From NCBI GenBank assembly GCA_029939965.1, contig JAOZRY010000006.1, positions 1-13,184 of the forward strand: a stretch of 13,184 nucleotides of DNA, written 5' to 3'. Of this stretch, positions 1 through 7,225 are shown piece by piece (the stretch's first letter is position 1; every line of letters starts with the position of its first letter). The stretch comes from Bacteroidales bacterium (GTDB lineage: Bacteria; Bacteroidota; Bacteroidia; Bacteroidales; 4484-276). The position numbers were made by a program, and so were the translations under genes. The notes beneath the pieces are model-generated. The model worked only from the letters and a program-made list of their open reading frames with translations. It was not told the DNA's origin and ran no database searches.

Positions 1-699
1 ATTTCGAGCAGTATGCTTGCCGAAGATTTAAAACCCAACCGCCTTGATGCTGCAAAAAATGTAGCGGGAGATTTTATTAATGCCCGCCCAAACGACAGGG
101 TTGGATTAGTAGTTTTTGCCGGCGAAACCTTTACACAAGTTCCGCTCACTACCGATCATGTAGTGTTACGTAATATGTTTGCTGAAATAAAAAGTGGAAT
201 AATCGAAGATGGAACAGCACTTGGCGACGGACTTGCCACAGCAGTTTCGAGACTCCGCGACAGCAAAGCCATTAGCAAGGTTATTATTTTGCTAACCGAT
301 GGAGTAAACAATATGGGTGCAGTCGATCCTGTTTCTGCTGCCGAAATTGCTAAACTCTATGGCATACGTATTTACACAATTGGAGTAGGAAGCATTGGCA
401 CTGCCCCCTACCCCGTTCAAACGGCTTTTGGCAGGCGGTATCAGAATATGGAAGTGAAAATTGATGAAGAATTACTACAGGACATCGCTGAAATGACCGA
501 TGGTAAATATTTCAGAGCCACTTCAAACCAGAAGCTCGAAGACATTTATAATGAAATTGACAACCTCGAAAAATCTAAAATTGATGTAACTGAATTTCAT
601 AAGAAAAGCGAAGAGTTTTTAATCTTTGCTCTTATAGCATTAATTTTATTTAGCCTCGAAATATTTTTGAAACATACAATTTTTAAAACTTCACCTTAA
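1..699 (+). CDS. batA: BatA-type VWA domain membrane protein, 5'-truncated by the window edge
   Basis: This is the C-terminal 232 residues of a von Willebrand A protein; the frame is already open at base 1, so the N-terminal part lies outside. The window starts inside the MIDAS metal-binding motif: the residues seen are I-S-S-S-M, fitting D-x-S-x-S with the Asp just off the edge. The MIDAS Thr follows in EDGTALGDGL and the Asp in LLTDG, so the metal site looks complete. A hydrophobic helix near the C-terminus (about residues 205-225 of the visible part) should anchor the protein in the inner membrane, with the VWA domain facing the periplasm. The partner BatB lies 19 bp downstream and has the same architecture, including a matching AEDxKPNR segment after the MIDAS motif. 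Assignment as BatA rather than another VWA protein rests on the following BatB-C-D-E order. Role in the family: part of the Bat complex, linked historically to oxygen or stress tolerance, exact biochemistry unsettled. Confidence 0.93.
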   Translation: MSSSMLAEDLKPNRLDAAKNVAGDFINARPNDRVGLVVFAGETFTQVPLTTDHVVLRNMFAEIKSGIIEDGTALGDGLATAVSRLRDSKAISKVIILLTDGVNNMGAVDPVSAAEIAKLYGIRIYTIGVGSIGTAPYPVQTAFGRRYQNMEVKIDEELLQDIAEMTDGKYFRATSNQKLEDIYNEIDNLEKSKIDVTEFHKKSEEFLIFALIALILFSLEIFLKHTIFKTSP

Positions 700-718
700 A
701 TAATCAGACAGAAAAGAT

Positions 719-1777
719 ATGCAGATTTTCAAATTTGCCGAACCGGTTTTCTTTTATGGACTTTTGATGATACCTGTTTTTTTCATCATCTTCAGGCTTA
801 TGCTTTCATGGAAAAAGAGAGCCCTGAAGAGGTTTGGAGAATCAAATCTGATTAGGAAACTTATGCCTGATGTTTCAAACCACAAGGCAAGCTTTAAATT
901 TATCATTTTAATGTTAGCCTACACAATGATAATTTTAGGTTTAGCCAATCCACAACTTGGTTCCAAACTCGAAAACATTGAACGTAAAGGCATCGATATC
1001 GTGATTGCCATCGATGTATCAATCAGCATGTTGGCCGAAGATATAAAACCTAACAGATTGCTCAGATCGAGGCAGGCTATATCAAAACTTGTTGATGACT
1101 TAAAAAATGACCGCATCGGGATTGTTGTTTTTGCCGGTAATGCATACACACAATTACCTATTACAACGGATTATGCTGCTGCCAAACTTTTCCTATCTAC
1201 AATAAATACCGACATTGTACCCTCACAAGGCACAGCCATTGCCGAAGCTATTGAACTTGCAACAGATTCTTTTGATGAAAACAATCACGAAAAAGCTATC
1301 ATAATAATTACTGATGGCGAAGACCATGAAGGTGATGCAATAGTGGCAGCAGAAAGCGCAATCGAAAAAGGGATCAGGATTTATACAATCGGTATGGGTC
1401 TTGCTGATGGAGCACCTATTCCAATTTACGACAGGTATGGAAATCAGAAAGGCTTTAAAAAAGACCTGAAAAATAATACTGTAATCACCAGACTAAACGA
1501 AGATATGCTGAAGCAGATAGCTGTTGCCGGTGGGGGCGAATATGTGCGGGCAAACAATAGTCAGGCCGGTCTCAATTTAATTTTTGATGAAATAAATAAA
1601 CTCGAAAAAACGGAGTTTGAATCAAGAGTGTTTTCAGATTATGAGGACAGGTTTCAATATTTATTAGCCTTTGCCATAGCACTTTTATTAATCGAGTTTT
1701 TTATACTCGAAAGAAGAGGGAAAAGATTTAGAAATGTGAATCTTTTTGGTGAGAAAAGAACAAAAAATCAGGGTTAA
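719..1777 (+). CDS. batB: BatB-type VWA domain membrane protein
   Basis: Complete 352-residue protein, a usual length for BatB. Hydrophobic helices lie at about 8-28 and 60-78, followed by a VWA domain (about 91-295) and a C-terminal membrane helix (about 312-331) with a basic tail. The MIDAS metal site is intact: D99-V-S101-I-S103, T172 in QGTAIAEAI and D199 in ITDGEDHEG. The FAGNAYTQLPITTDYAA segment (138-154) is characteristic of Bat VWA proteins. The VWA domain is expected on the periplasmic side of the inner membrane, where it probably binds a protein partner through a divalent metal. The gene is 19 bp after batA and 15 bp before batC, so co-transcription is very likely. The ATG at 719 gives a hydrophobic N-terminus directly and leaves no overlap with batA. 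Recognition as BatB is by architecture and operon order; the molecular role of the complex is not settled in the family. Confidence 0.95.
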   Translation: MQIFKFAEPVFFYGLLMIPVFFIIFRLMLSWKKRALKRFGESNLIRKLMPDVSNHKASFKFIILMLAYTMIILGLANPQLGSKLENIERKGIDIVIAIDVSISMLAEDIKPNRLLRSRQAISKLVDDLKNDRIGIVVFAGNAYTQLPITTDYAAAKLFLSTINTDIVPSQGTAIAEAIELATDSFDENNHEKAIIIITDGEDHEGDAIVAAESAIEKGIRIYTIGMGLADGAPIPIYDRYGNQKGFKKDLKNNTVITRLNEDMLKQIAVAGGGEYVRANNSQAGLNLIFDEINKLEKTEFESRVFSDYEDRFQYLLAFAIALLLIEFFILERRGKRFRNVNLFGEKRTKNQG

Positions 1778-1792
1778 ACCATTTTATGTAAA

Positions 1793-2584
1793 ATGATATC
1801 AAAGCAAAACATCATAATCGTAATTTTTTTTAATATTTTTTTCATTTTGTCTATCCATTTTGTAGTGGCTCAAAGCGAGAACAAATTCATCAGACGCGGA
1901 AATAATGCATTTGAAGAAGGTAATTTCCAAAGAGCTGAAATTGATTACAGGAAGGCACTCGAAAAAAACAGCAGCTCAACGAAAGGAGAATTTAACCTTG
2001 GTGGAGCAATGTATAAACAAGAGAGTTTTGAAGAGGCTGCCAAAACTTTTGAAAGCCTGGCCGGAGAACAATTAACGCCTGTGCAAAAAGCAGCATCATA
2101 CCATAATCTCGGTAATTCGTTAATGAATTTGCAACAATTAGAACCTGCAATCGAGGCCTATAAAAACGCATTAAGACAAAACCCTAAAGATGTGGAAAGT
2201 AGGTATAATCTTGAGTATGCAAAACGAATGCTTCAGCAACAGCAGCAACAACAACAAAAACAGGATAAAGACCAGGATCAGGATCAGGATCAGAAGGATA
2301 AAAAGGATCAGGAAGACAAACAAGATAAGCAGGATCAGAAAGATAAGCAGGATCAGGAAAAAAAGGATGAAGAACAAAAACAGGATCAACAACAGCAAAA
2401 AGATCAAAATAAAGATAACCAAGACCAACAGAAACAACAGCAGCAACAGCCAAAACAAATTTCGAAAGAAGATGCTGAACGGATGCTTCAAGCCTTAAAA
2501 GAAAACGAAAAGAAAACGCTTGAGAAAATAAAGCTTGAAAAACTTAAAAGTGCCAAAAAGGTGAAATCAGAAAAAGACTGGTAA
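1793..2584 (+). CDS. batC: BatC-type exported TPR protein with Q/D/K-rich tail
   Basis: 263 residues. A signal peptide (about 1-26, hydrophobic IIIVIFFNIFFILSIHFVVA, probable cut before Gln27) directs it to the periplasm. Residues about 28-147 hold TPR units: FIRRGNNAFEEGNFQRAEIDY, GEFNLGGAMYKQESFEEAAKTF and ASYHNLGNSLMNLQQLEPAIEAY. From 148 to about 221 the chain is almost only Q, D, K, E and N. The end (223-250) is a charged helix, ISKEDAERMLQALKENEKK, which recurs at the end of BatC-type proteins and probably docks to a partner. TPR domains mediate protein contacts, so BatC is likely a scaffold of the Bat complex rather than an enzyme. It sits between batB and batD with gaps of 15 and 24 bp. 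The low-complexity tract leaves several other frames open on both strands; these are not genes. Confidence 0.93.
   Translation: MISKQNIIIVIFFNIFFILSIHFVVAQSENKFIRRGNNAFEEGNFQRAEIDYRKALEKNSSSTKGEFNLGGAMYKQESFEEAAKTFESLAGEQLTPVQKAASYHNLGNSLMNLQQLEPAIEAYKNALRQNPKDVESRYNLEYAKRMLQQQQQQQQKQDKDQDQDQDQKDKKDQEDKQDKQDQKDKQDQEKKDEEQKQDQQQQKDQNKDNQDQQKQQQQQPKQISKEDAERMLQALKENEKKTLEKIKLEKLKSAKKVKSEKDW
2234..2455 (+). repeat. Low-complexity coding tract (Q/D/K-rich) with CAGGAT hexamers
   Basis: This tract encodes BatC residues 148-221. It starts with CAG/CAA glutamine codons, passes through three exact CAGGAT copies plus a partial one (2273-2293) and many imperfect GAT-CAG or GAT-AAG pairs, then returns to CAA/CAG runs. 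Hexamer units keep the frame when copy number changes. Base composition is strongly purine-biased on the + strand. Confidence 0.9.
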
Positions 2585-2608
2585 TTCAAAAAATTTATCA
2601 GAAACCAA

Positions 2609-4483
2609 ATGAATCAGAGAAACAAAAAAATAGCATTACCAATAATCAACAGCAAAATATACCCAACAACAGCACTGATCCTGATATTTATGTTGCTGTC
2701 GGCTAATATGTTTGCTGATGATATAAAATTTACGGCTACCGGTAAAACAGCCGTTCGGGTTGGCGAAAAATTTCAACTCATATACAAAATCAATGCTGAG
2801 GGGAAAGGCTTTAACGGCCCCAACATTACAAATTTCCAGGTTCTGTCAGGCCCAAATACATCTACAAACTCTAGTGTACAAATTATTAACGGGCAGGTTA
2901 AAAGCAAAGTAGATTATATTTTTTCATACATATTAAAAGCCACTAAAGATGGTAGTTTTAAAATTCCGGCTGCAAGAATTAATGTGAATGGGAAAAATTA
3001 CACTTCAAATAGTGTTGCCATAAAGGTTGTTAAAAGCTCCGGAACAAGTAAAACTTCAACCGGAGATAACGCAAGTACCGGATCGGCTAACCAACTTTTT
3101 CTACGAGCAAATATTAGTAACACTACTCCATTTCAAAACGAACAGGTTATCATTACATACCGGATTTACACCAACATTCCGATTTCCAATATTGACGGAT
3201 CAAAAATATCTTCTTTCCCGGGCTTTTGGGCTAAAGACCTTATGCAAAATGTAAAAGAGTATCCTCAATCGCGAGAGATGATAAATGGAAAAGAATTTGT
3301 AGTAGCACAGGTTAAAAAATTTGCTCTATTCCCTCAGCGAAGCGGTGAGATAATCATCAAACCCGGAGAGCTCGAATGTGTAGCACAAATCAAATCACAA
3401 ACCAACCGAAAAAGTACCGATCCGTTTTTCGATAGCTTTTTTAATGATCCTTTCTTTAACAGCAGATACCAAAACATCGAAAAACAGCTTTTATCAAATA
3501 GCCTCAAAATTAATGTTAAGCCATTGCCCACCCAAAACAAACCGGCCAATTTTACCGGAGCGGTTGGAGATTTTAGCTTCAAATCAGAAATAAGCACATT
3601 AGAAGTAAAGGCCAATGAGGCCATTACGCTCAAATACACCTTGCAGGGAAAAGGAAATATTGAGCTTATTGACCCACCAAATATTGTATTCCCTCCAGAT
3701 TTTGAAGTATATGATCCTGAAATTAAGAACAGTATCAGCGTTAAAACAAATGGGGTTTCAGGCACTCGAACTTTCGAATATCTTATTATACCACGTAATC
3801 CGGGAGATTATAAAATAAAATCAATTACCTTTTCTTTTTTCAATACTAAAACCAATAGTTTCCAAAAAATCAACACCCCCGATTATGCCATCAAAGTAAA
3901 TAAAGGAGAAATGCAAGTAGCTGGAGTTACCTACACAGGAATCGGCAAAGAAGACATCCGGTATATCGCAAAAGACATCAGACATATTAAATTGCCCCCT
4001 TTTCAATTACGTCCGATTGACACTTTCTTTTTCAGGTCGTTCTGGTACAATATTCTTCTAATCCTCCCACTAATAATTTCAGTTTTTATTATCATTTTTT
4101 GGCGACAAACCGTAAAACGACGTAGCGATATTGTGCGGATGAAAACAAGAAAAGCGACCAAAGCATCGAAAAAACGTTTGAAACTTGCAAACAGTTTTTT
4201 AAAAGAAGGAAAAGAAAACAACTTTTATGTGGAGATTTCAAGAGCACTTTGGGGATACCTCAGCGATAAACTTACTATTCCAAAAGCTGAACTATCCATA
4301 GATACAGTGAAAGAAATTTTGCAGAAAAGGGGAGTTAATCAAAGTATTACCGATATGTTTATCGAAACGCTAAACAACACTGAATATGCGAGATTTGCAC
4401 CGGGTGATAAATCAGAAAACATGGAGAAAATTTATAATGAAGCCCTTGGTGTTATTAGTAAAATTGAAAGGGAATTAAAATAA
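2609..4483 (+). CDS. batD: BatD-type exported membrane protein
   Basis: 624 residues, in the usual size range for BatD (oxygen tolerance family, PF13584). A basic N-region followed by ALILIFMLLSANMFA (22-36) forms a signal peptide. The bulk (about 37-475) is beta-rich and probably periplasmic, seemingly built of Ig-like sandwiches (about 39-141, 163-305, 313-431). An F-rich segment, DPFFDSFFNDPFFNSRY (271-287), precedes the SNSLKINVKPLP linker, a pattern typical of BatD. One membrane helix (about 479-498) is followed by a basic stretch, then a cytoplasmic domain (about 505-624) rich in helices, containing ALWGYLSDKL and NTEYARFAPGD. BatD is thought to be the main structural periplasmic piece of the Bat complex; no enzymatic motif is visible. 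It lies 24 bp after batC and 13 bp before batE. Start at 2609 is supported by the well-formed signal peptide and the lack of overlap. Confidence 0.94.
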   Translation: MNQRNKKIALPIINSKIYPTTALILIFMLLSANMFADDIKFTATGKTAVRVGEKFQLIYKINAEGKGFNGPNITNFQVLSGPNTSTNSSVQIINGQVKSKVDYIFSYILKATKDGSFKIPAARINVNGKNYTSNSVAIKVVKSSGTSKTSTGDNASTGSANQLFLRANISNTTPFQNEQVIITYRIYTNIPISNIDGSKISSFPGFWAKDLMQNVKEYPQSREMINGKEFVVAQVKKFALFPQRSGEIIIKPGELECVAQIKSQTNRKSTDPFFDSFFNDPFFNSRYQNIEKQLLSNSLKINVKPLPTQNKPANFTGAVGDFSFKSEISTLEVKANEAITLKYTLQGKGNIELIDPPNIVFPPDFEVYDPEIKNSISVKTNGVSGTRTFEYLIIPRNPGDYKIKSITFSFFNTKTNSFQKINTPDYAIKVNKGEMQVAGVTYTGIGKEDIRYIAKDIRHIKLPPFQLRPIDTFFFRSFWYNILLILPLIISVFIIIFWRQTVKRRSDIVRMKTRKATKASKKRLKLANSFLKEGKENNFYVEISRALWGYLSDKLTIPKAELSIDTVKEILQKRGVNQSITDMFIETLNNTEYARFAPGDKSENMEKIYNEALGVISKIERELK

Positions 4484-4496
4484 GAGTGTCGGGAAA

Positions 4497-5252
4497 ATGA
4501 AAAAATTAATCATTATTATAACCGTTTTATTAATATCAGGGCTTGCATTTGCAGATGACAACCGCATCCTGATTGATGAAGCAAATAAAAATTACAGCGA
4601 TGATAATTTTGATCAAGCTATAGAAATGTATCAAAAAGTTATCGAAAATGGCTATGAATCAACAGAACTCTACTTTAATCTTGGCAATGCCTATTTTAAG
4701 CTCAACAATATTCCCTCCGCTATTTTATACTACGAAAAAGCCAAAAAACTCGACCCTCTCGACAAGGATATTTTGTTTAATCTGCAAATTGCCAATAACA
4801 GAATAGTTGATAAAATTGAAACTGTTCCTGATATTTTTTATCAGAGATGGTGGAACATGCTTGTTTATTCATTAACTGTTGAAGAGTGGGGCTGGATTAG
4901 CCTGATATCATTTGCACTGATATTTATCATGCTGCTATTTTTCCTGCTTTCAAATATGTTTTGGCTCAAAAAAATGTCGTTTTGGATGGGTTTACTTTTT
5001 ATACTTTTTTCAGGTACAAGTTACTTGTTGGCAAATCAAAAATATAACTCATTTAAAAAAGACCATCAGGCAATTGTATTTACTCCAACAGTAACTGTTA
5101 AAAGCTCTCCAAGCGAAACAGGTATTGATCTTTTTGTAATACACGAAGGTACCAAAGTATTGATAACCGATCATATTGGCATCTGGTACGAGGTGGAGAT
5201 TGCAAATGGAAGTGTGGGATGGATACAGGAATCTGACTTAATAAAAATTTAA
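4497..5252 (+). CDS. batE: BatE-type TPR/SH3 membrane protein
   Basis: 251 residues. Signal peptide about 1-19 (LIIIITVLLISGLAFA, cut before or near Asp20). TPR units cover about 25-105, with ELYFNLGNAYFKLNNIPSAILYYEKAKKL as the clearest repeat in two parts. Two membrane helices follow (about 133-152 and 161-179) with a short LKKMS loop, so both ends should face the periplasm. Residues about 190-251 form a bacterial SH3-like domain: VTVKSSPSETG, then FVIHEGTKV and WYEVEIANGSVGWI. SH3-like domains of this kind often bind peptidoglycan or proline-rich protein segments, so the protein may link the Bat complex to the wall or to a partner; this is inference. It is the last gene of the operon, 13 bp after batD, and is followed by a strong terminator about 100 bp downstream. 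Confidence 0.94.
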   Translation: MKKLIIIITVLLISGLAFADDNRILIDEANKNYSDDNFDQAIEMYQKVIENGYESTELYFNLGNAYFKLNNIPSAILYYEKAKKLDPLDKDILFNLQIANNRIVDKIETVPDIFYQRWWNMLVYSLTVEEWGWISLISFALIFIMLLFFLLSNMFWLKKMSFWMGLLFILFSGTSYLLANQKYNSFKKDHQAIVFTPTVTVKSSPSETGIDLFVIHEGTKVLITDHIGIWYEVEIANGSVGWIQESDLIKI

Positions 5253-5275
5253 CAACCTGGTTATTTCATAAAATT

Positions 5276-5292
5276 TGTGGAGTTGTTCCACA
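5276..5292. repeat. Short inverted repeat after batE
   Basis: TGTGGA and TCCACA (6 bp each) flank a 5-base GTTGT loop, 23 bp after the batE stop. There is no following T-run, so it is not a convincing terminator on its own. It may be a 3'-end stem that protects the operon mRNA, or chance. Confidence 0.4.
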
Positions 5293-5350
5293 TAATGTTT
5301 TAGCAGCAACGAAACCACTCAAAAGTAAACTTCGCGAAATATTCAGGCCA

Positions 5351-5386
5351 AAAAAAATCCCGCTCTTAATGGAGCGGGATTTTTTT
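5351..5386. terminator. Bidirectional intrinsic terminator between batE and the C1B-like gene
   Basis: A perfect 15-bp stem (5351-5365 with 5372-5386) encloses a 6-base loop, TTAATG. The GC-rich core is TCCCGCTC/GAGCGGGA, flanked by A7 on the left and T7 on the right. It therefore gives a hairpin plus U-tract in both directions and fits the convergent arrangement of batE (+) and the minus-strand gene ending at 5404. Confidence 0.92.
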
Positions 5387-5403
5387 ATTACTACACATTA
5401 TCT

Positions 5404-6555
5404 TTATAATCCAAGGTTCTCTTTTACCTCGGCAGGAACACCGCCTTTGTTCAACATCAGGAAAATTGTATTCAATTTAATAAATGGTTGTGAAAAATTC
5501 ATTACAAACTCACCCGACTTACATACACATTTTGCTTCAAAATATTCCTTACCATCCTGATCTTTATTAATACCATAAATCAATAAATATTTTTGCTCCC
5601 CGGTAAGTATTTCTGCAAATACTTCTTTACGCATCTCAGGTGTAATTTCCTTTTCAACAATCGGCTTCAGCTCCACCTTATCCTTCGGTTCTTCCTGATT
5701 TTTTTCTGTACCGGGCATCTTTCCATTAGGAACAATAGCCATACTTTCATCCGAAAAAATATAATTTTCATTTAAATCGCCATACCACAACACCGAGTAG
5801 CCACTCAAAATTGCATTTTTTAAAGTACTCAAAACATCATCTACAGCAATGTTGTAAAACTGATGTTGCTCCCAATTCTGTTTAAACTTTAAATCAATCA
5901 TTTTATTCATTTCTGATTCCGAATCAGAAGTCAATAAAATATAATCATCCATGGTCAACCCTGAATATTCAGCAAATGACAGTGGAGTATATGTATTGTC
6001 TTTATAGTCGAAATTTATTTTGGTTTCACCAATGTATCGCATCAGTGCAGTGTTATAAGTATTCTCCCACTGTTCGGCAAACTGGCTGTTATCATGCTCC
6101 TGAGCCATTCTAAGTGTTCCGCGCAAAATCGCATCCATCTCTCCTGTTGTTTTGTCATCCATTTTTTGGTTAGGATACATATATGCACTTTCGGGAGCAA
6201 AACCATATTCTTTTGTAAGATCAACCACATCAAAAGCCAATCCATTTTCCGATACTCTTGTTTTGCCATCCGACTTGACATTAAGTCCGGCTTTTTTTAC
6301 ATAAGCATTATGCACAAAATCCATCACCGAAATATCAACTTCATCTTTACCGGTTTTCATCCATTCAGCTTCAAAAAAAGCTGCACCGGCATTACTCCAG
6401 CACGAACCACTTCTTTTTAAATCAATTGATTTTGCAGTTTTGTTCTTCTTAACGGGTGTAAGATTGTAATGGGTGTTTTGACCAAATGCGCAGGTTGAGG
6501 TGCCTAACACAATAATTACCATCAAAAACAAACTCAAATTTTTTAGTCTTTTCAT
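5404..6555 (-). CDS. Exported C1B (bleomycin hydrolase/PepC-like) papain-fold protein, probable pseudoprotease
   Basis: 383 residues with a signal peptide (about 1-25, LSLFLMVIIVLGTSTCAFG, cut before Gln26), so probably periplasmic or exported. The papain-type cysteine helix is clear: RSGSCWSNAGAAFFEAEW with Cys52. Further family landmarks are VDISVMDFVHNAY (73-85), the FYNIAVDDVLSTLKNAILSGY segment (233-253), and EITPEMRKEVF (303-313). Recalled Bacteroidetes family members have Gln before the Cys, a DDHGM-type motif with the catalytic His, and a KNSWG motif with the catalytic Asn. Here the aligned positions are Leu46, Lys322 (in TGEQKYLLIYG) and Cys343 (in AKCVCKSG). Only the cysteine remains, so peptidase activity is doubtful; it may bind peptides or act as an inhibitor or scaffold. 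The reading frame is intact and shows no decay. The alignment is by eye from memory of the family. It is a single-gene unit, convergent with batE. Confidence 0.85.
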   Translation of the reverse strand: MKRLKNLSLFLMVIIVLGTSTCAFGQNTHYNLTPVKKNKTAKSIDLKRSGSCWSNAGAAFFEAEWMKTGKDEVDISVMDFVHNAYVKKAGLNVKSDGKTRVSENGLAFDVVDLTKEYGFAPESAYMYPNQKMDDKTTGEMDAILRGTLRMAQEHDNSQFAEQWENTYNTALMRYIGETKINFDYKDNTYTPLSFAEYSGLTMDDYILLTSDSESEMNKMIDLKFKQNWEQHQFYNIAVDDVLSTLKNAILSGYSVLWYGDLNENYIFSDESMAIVPNGKMPGTEKNQEEPKDKVELKPIVEKEITPEMRKEVFAEILTGEQKYLLIYGINKDQDGKEYFEAKCVCKSGEFVMNFSQPFIKLNTIFLMLNKGGVPAEVKENLGL

Positions 6556-6607
6556 AAATGCATTGTATTATTTAATTAAAACTTCATCTCTAATTTCAAA
6601 TTCGGGG

Positions 6608-6642
6608 CAAATGTAGTATTTTAAAAATTGTTGCTTCACAAA
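6608..6642 (-). promoter_or_regulatory. Candidate Bacteroidota promoter for the C1B-like gene
   Basis: Read on the minus strand, TACATTTG (6615-6608) matches the -7 consensus TAnnTTTG exactly, and TTTG (6642-6639) matches the -33 element. The 23-base spacing is at the long end of what is accepted. Transcription would begin near 6600, giving a leader of about 45 bases before the ATG at 6555. Confidence 0.45.
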
Positions 6643-7054
6643 TACTATGCTCATTTTATTATTACAACATAAACCTGTTTTTATTAACAACATATCAGTA
6701 AATTAATTATTATTTTTGTTCCCAAAAGTGATCGCATCATGGATACAAATTTTATTAAAATGCCATTAAATTTATGATTATCAAGACATAATGGGTATTT
6801 TAAGAAAGGATAAACTCCTGATAAAAACCTCAACTTTATTCAGCTATCAGAACTTATTTACATTTTTTTATTTAAAATCGATTTGAATTGGGGGAAATCG
6901 GTGATTTGTTCGATTTTTTTTTCAACTTTGTTCATTCAAAATTTATGATTTTTTAGATAAAAATTAATCAAAAAAAGAGTGGGAATTGAACACCGATAAC
7001 TGATTTCAATTTGCCACTTACTGATTAAAAAGAGTTAATAATCAGGTGTAAGGG

Positions 7055-7062
7055 TAAATTTG
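7055..7062 (+). promoter_or_regulatory. Possible -7 promoter element upstream of the propeller gene
   Basis: TAAATTTG matches the Bacteroidota -7 consensus TAnnTTTG. No TTG or TTTG is found 17-23 bases upstream, which weakens the call. If used, the leader would be about 155 bases. The 7021-7045 hairpin lies just upstream and could be an operator, but this is speculative. Confidence 0.25.
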
Positions 7063-7225
7063 AATCAAATGAATGCAATCGCATTACGAATTTGGAAATA
7101 CTAAACTATTACGATCGATTTCGATACTTAAATCAAAAAATGTGTTTTATCAGAAAAAATTTGATTGGATACATCAAAAGTCAGAATTTAAAAATTATAA
7201 TACATACTAATTAAATTGTAATAAC

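Larger units (their letters stand above)
6556..7225. other. 670-bp AT-rich divergent intergenic region
   Basis: This region lies between two divergent start codons and holds no convincing gene; the longest small frame I followed by hand is 31 codons (6791-6886), with no family resemblance. It contains the candidate minus-strand promoter at 6608-6642 and two isolated plus-strand TAnnTTTG matches (6711-6718 and 7055-7062) without a good -33 element. Structured pieces are CTGATTA/TAATCAG (7021-7027 with 7039-7045), AATGC/GCATT around a 4-base loop (7072-7085), and a long-range pair ATCGGT plus GTTC (6897-6911) with GAAC-ACCGAT (6988-6997). A 12-bp direct repeat AAATTTATGATT occurs at 6768 and 6939. 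No tRNA, known riboswitch or transposon end is recognised. Confidence 0.6.

Noticed and set aside
2171..2498. Open frames of about 89-106 codons on both strands across the batC low-complexity tract
   Set aside because: They are by-products of the CAGGAT/CAA repeats. Their products are runs of L/I/F, V/P/D or R/I/K/N residues without any domain, and batC itself has a signal peptide, TPRs and a conserved end.
5369..5560. 63-codon plus-strand frame over the end of the C1B-like gene
   Set aside because: It begins inside the terminator stem and runs antisense through the coding region of the minus-strand gene; no protein features.
5404..6555. Lipoprotein assignment from Cys22 near the signal peptide end
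   Set aside because: The residues before it (G-T-S-T) do not fit a lipobox, which needs a Leu or similar residue at -3; a signal peptidase I site at AFG before Gln26 fits better.
6711..6718. TATTTTTG as a plus-strand -7 promoter element
   Set aside because: It fits TAnnTTTG, but there is no TTG at a suitable distance upstream and the start codon is about 500 bases away; such matches are frequent in AT-rich DNA.
6791..6886. 31-codon frame in the long intergenic region
   Set aside because: It is very short, AT-driven, has no recognisable motif and no good upstream promoter; an annotation cannot be supported.
6768..6950. 12-bp direct repeat AAATTTATGATT as attachment site or transposon scar
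   Set aside because: The repeat is short and AT-only except for one G, with no integrase, transposase or target duplication nearby.
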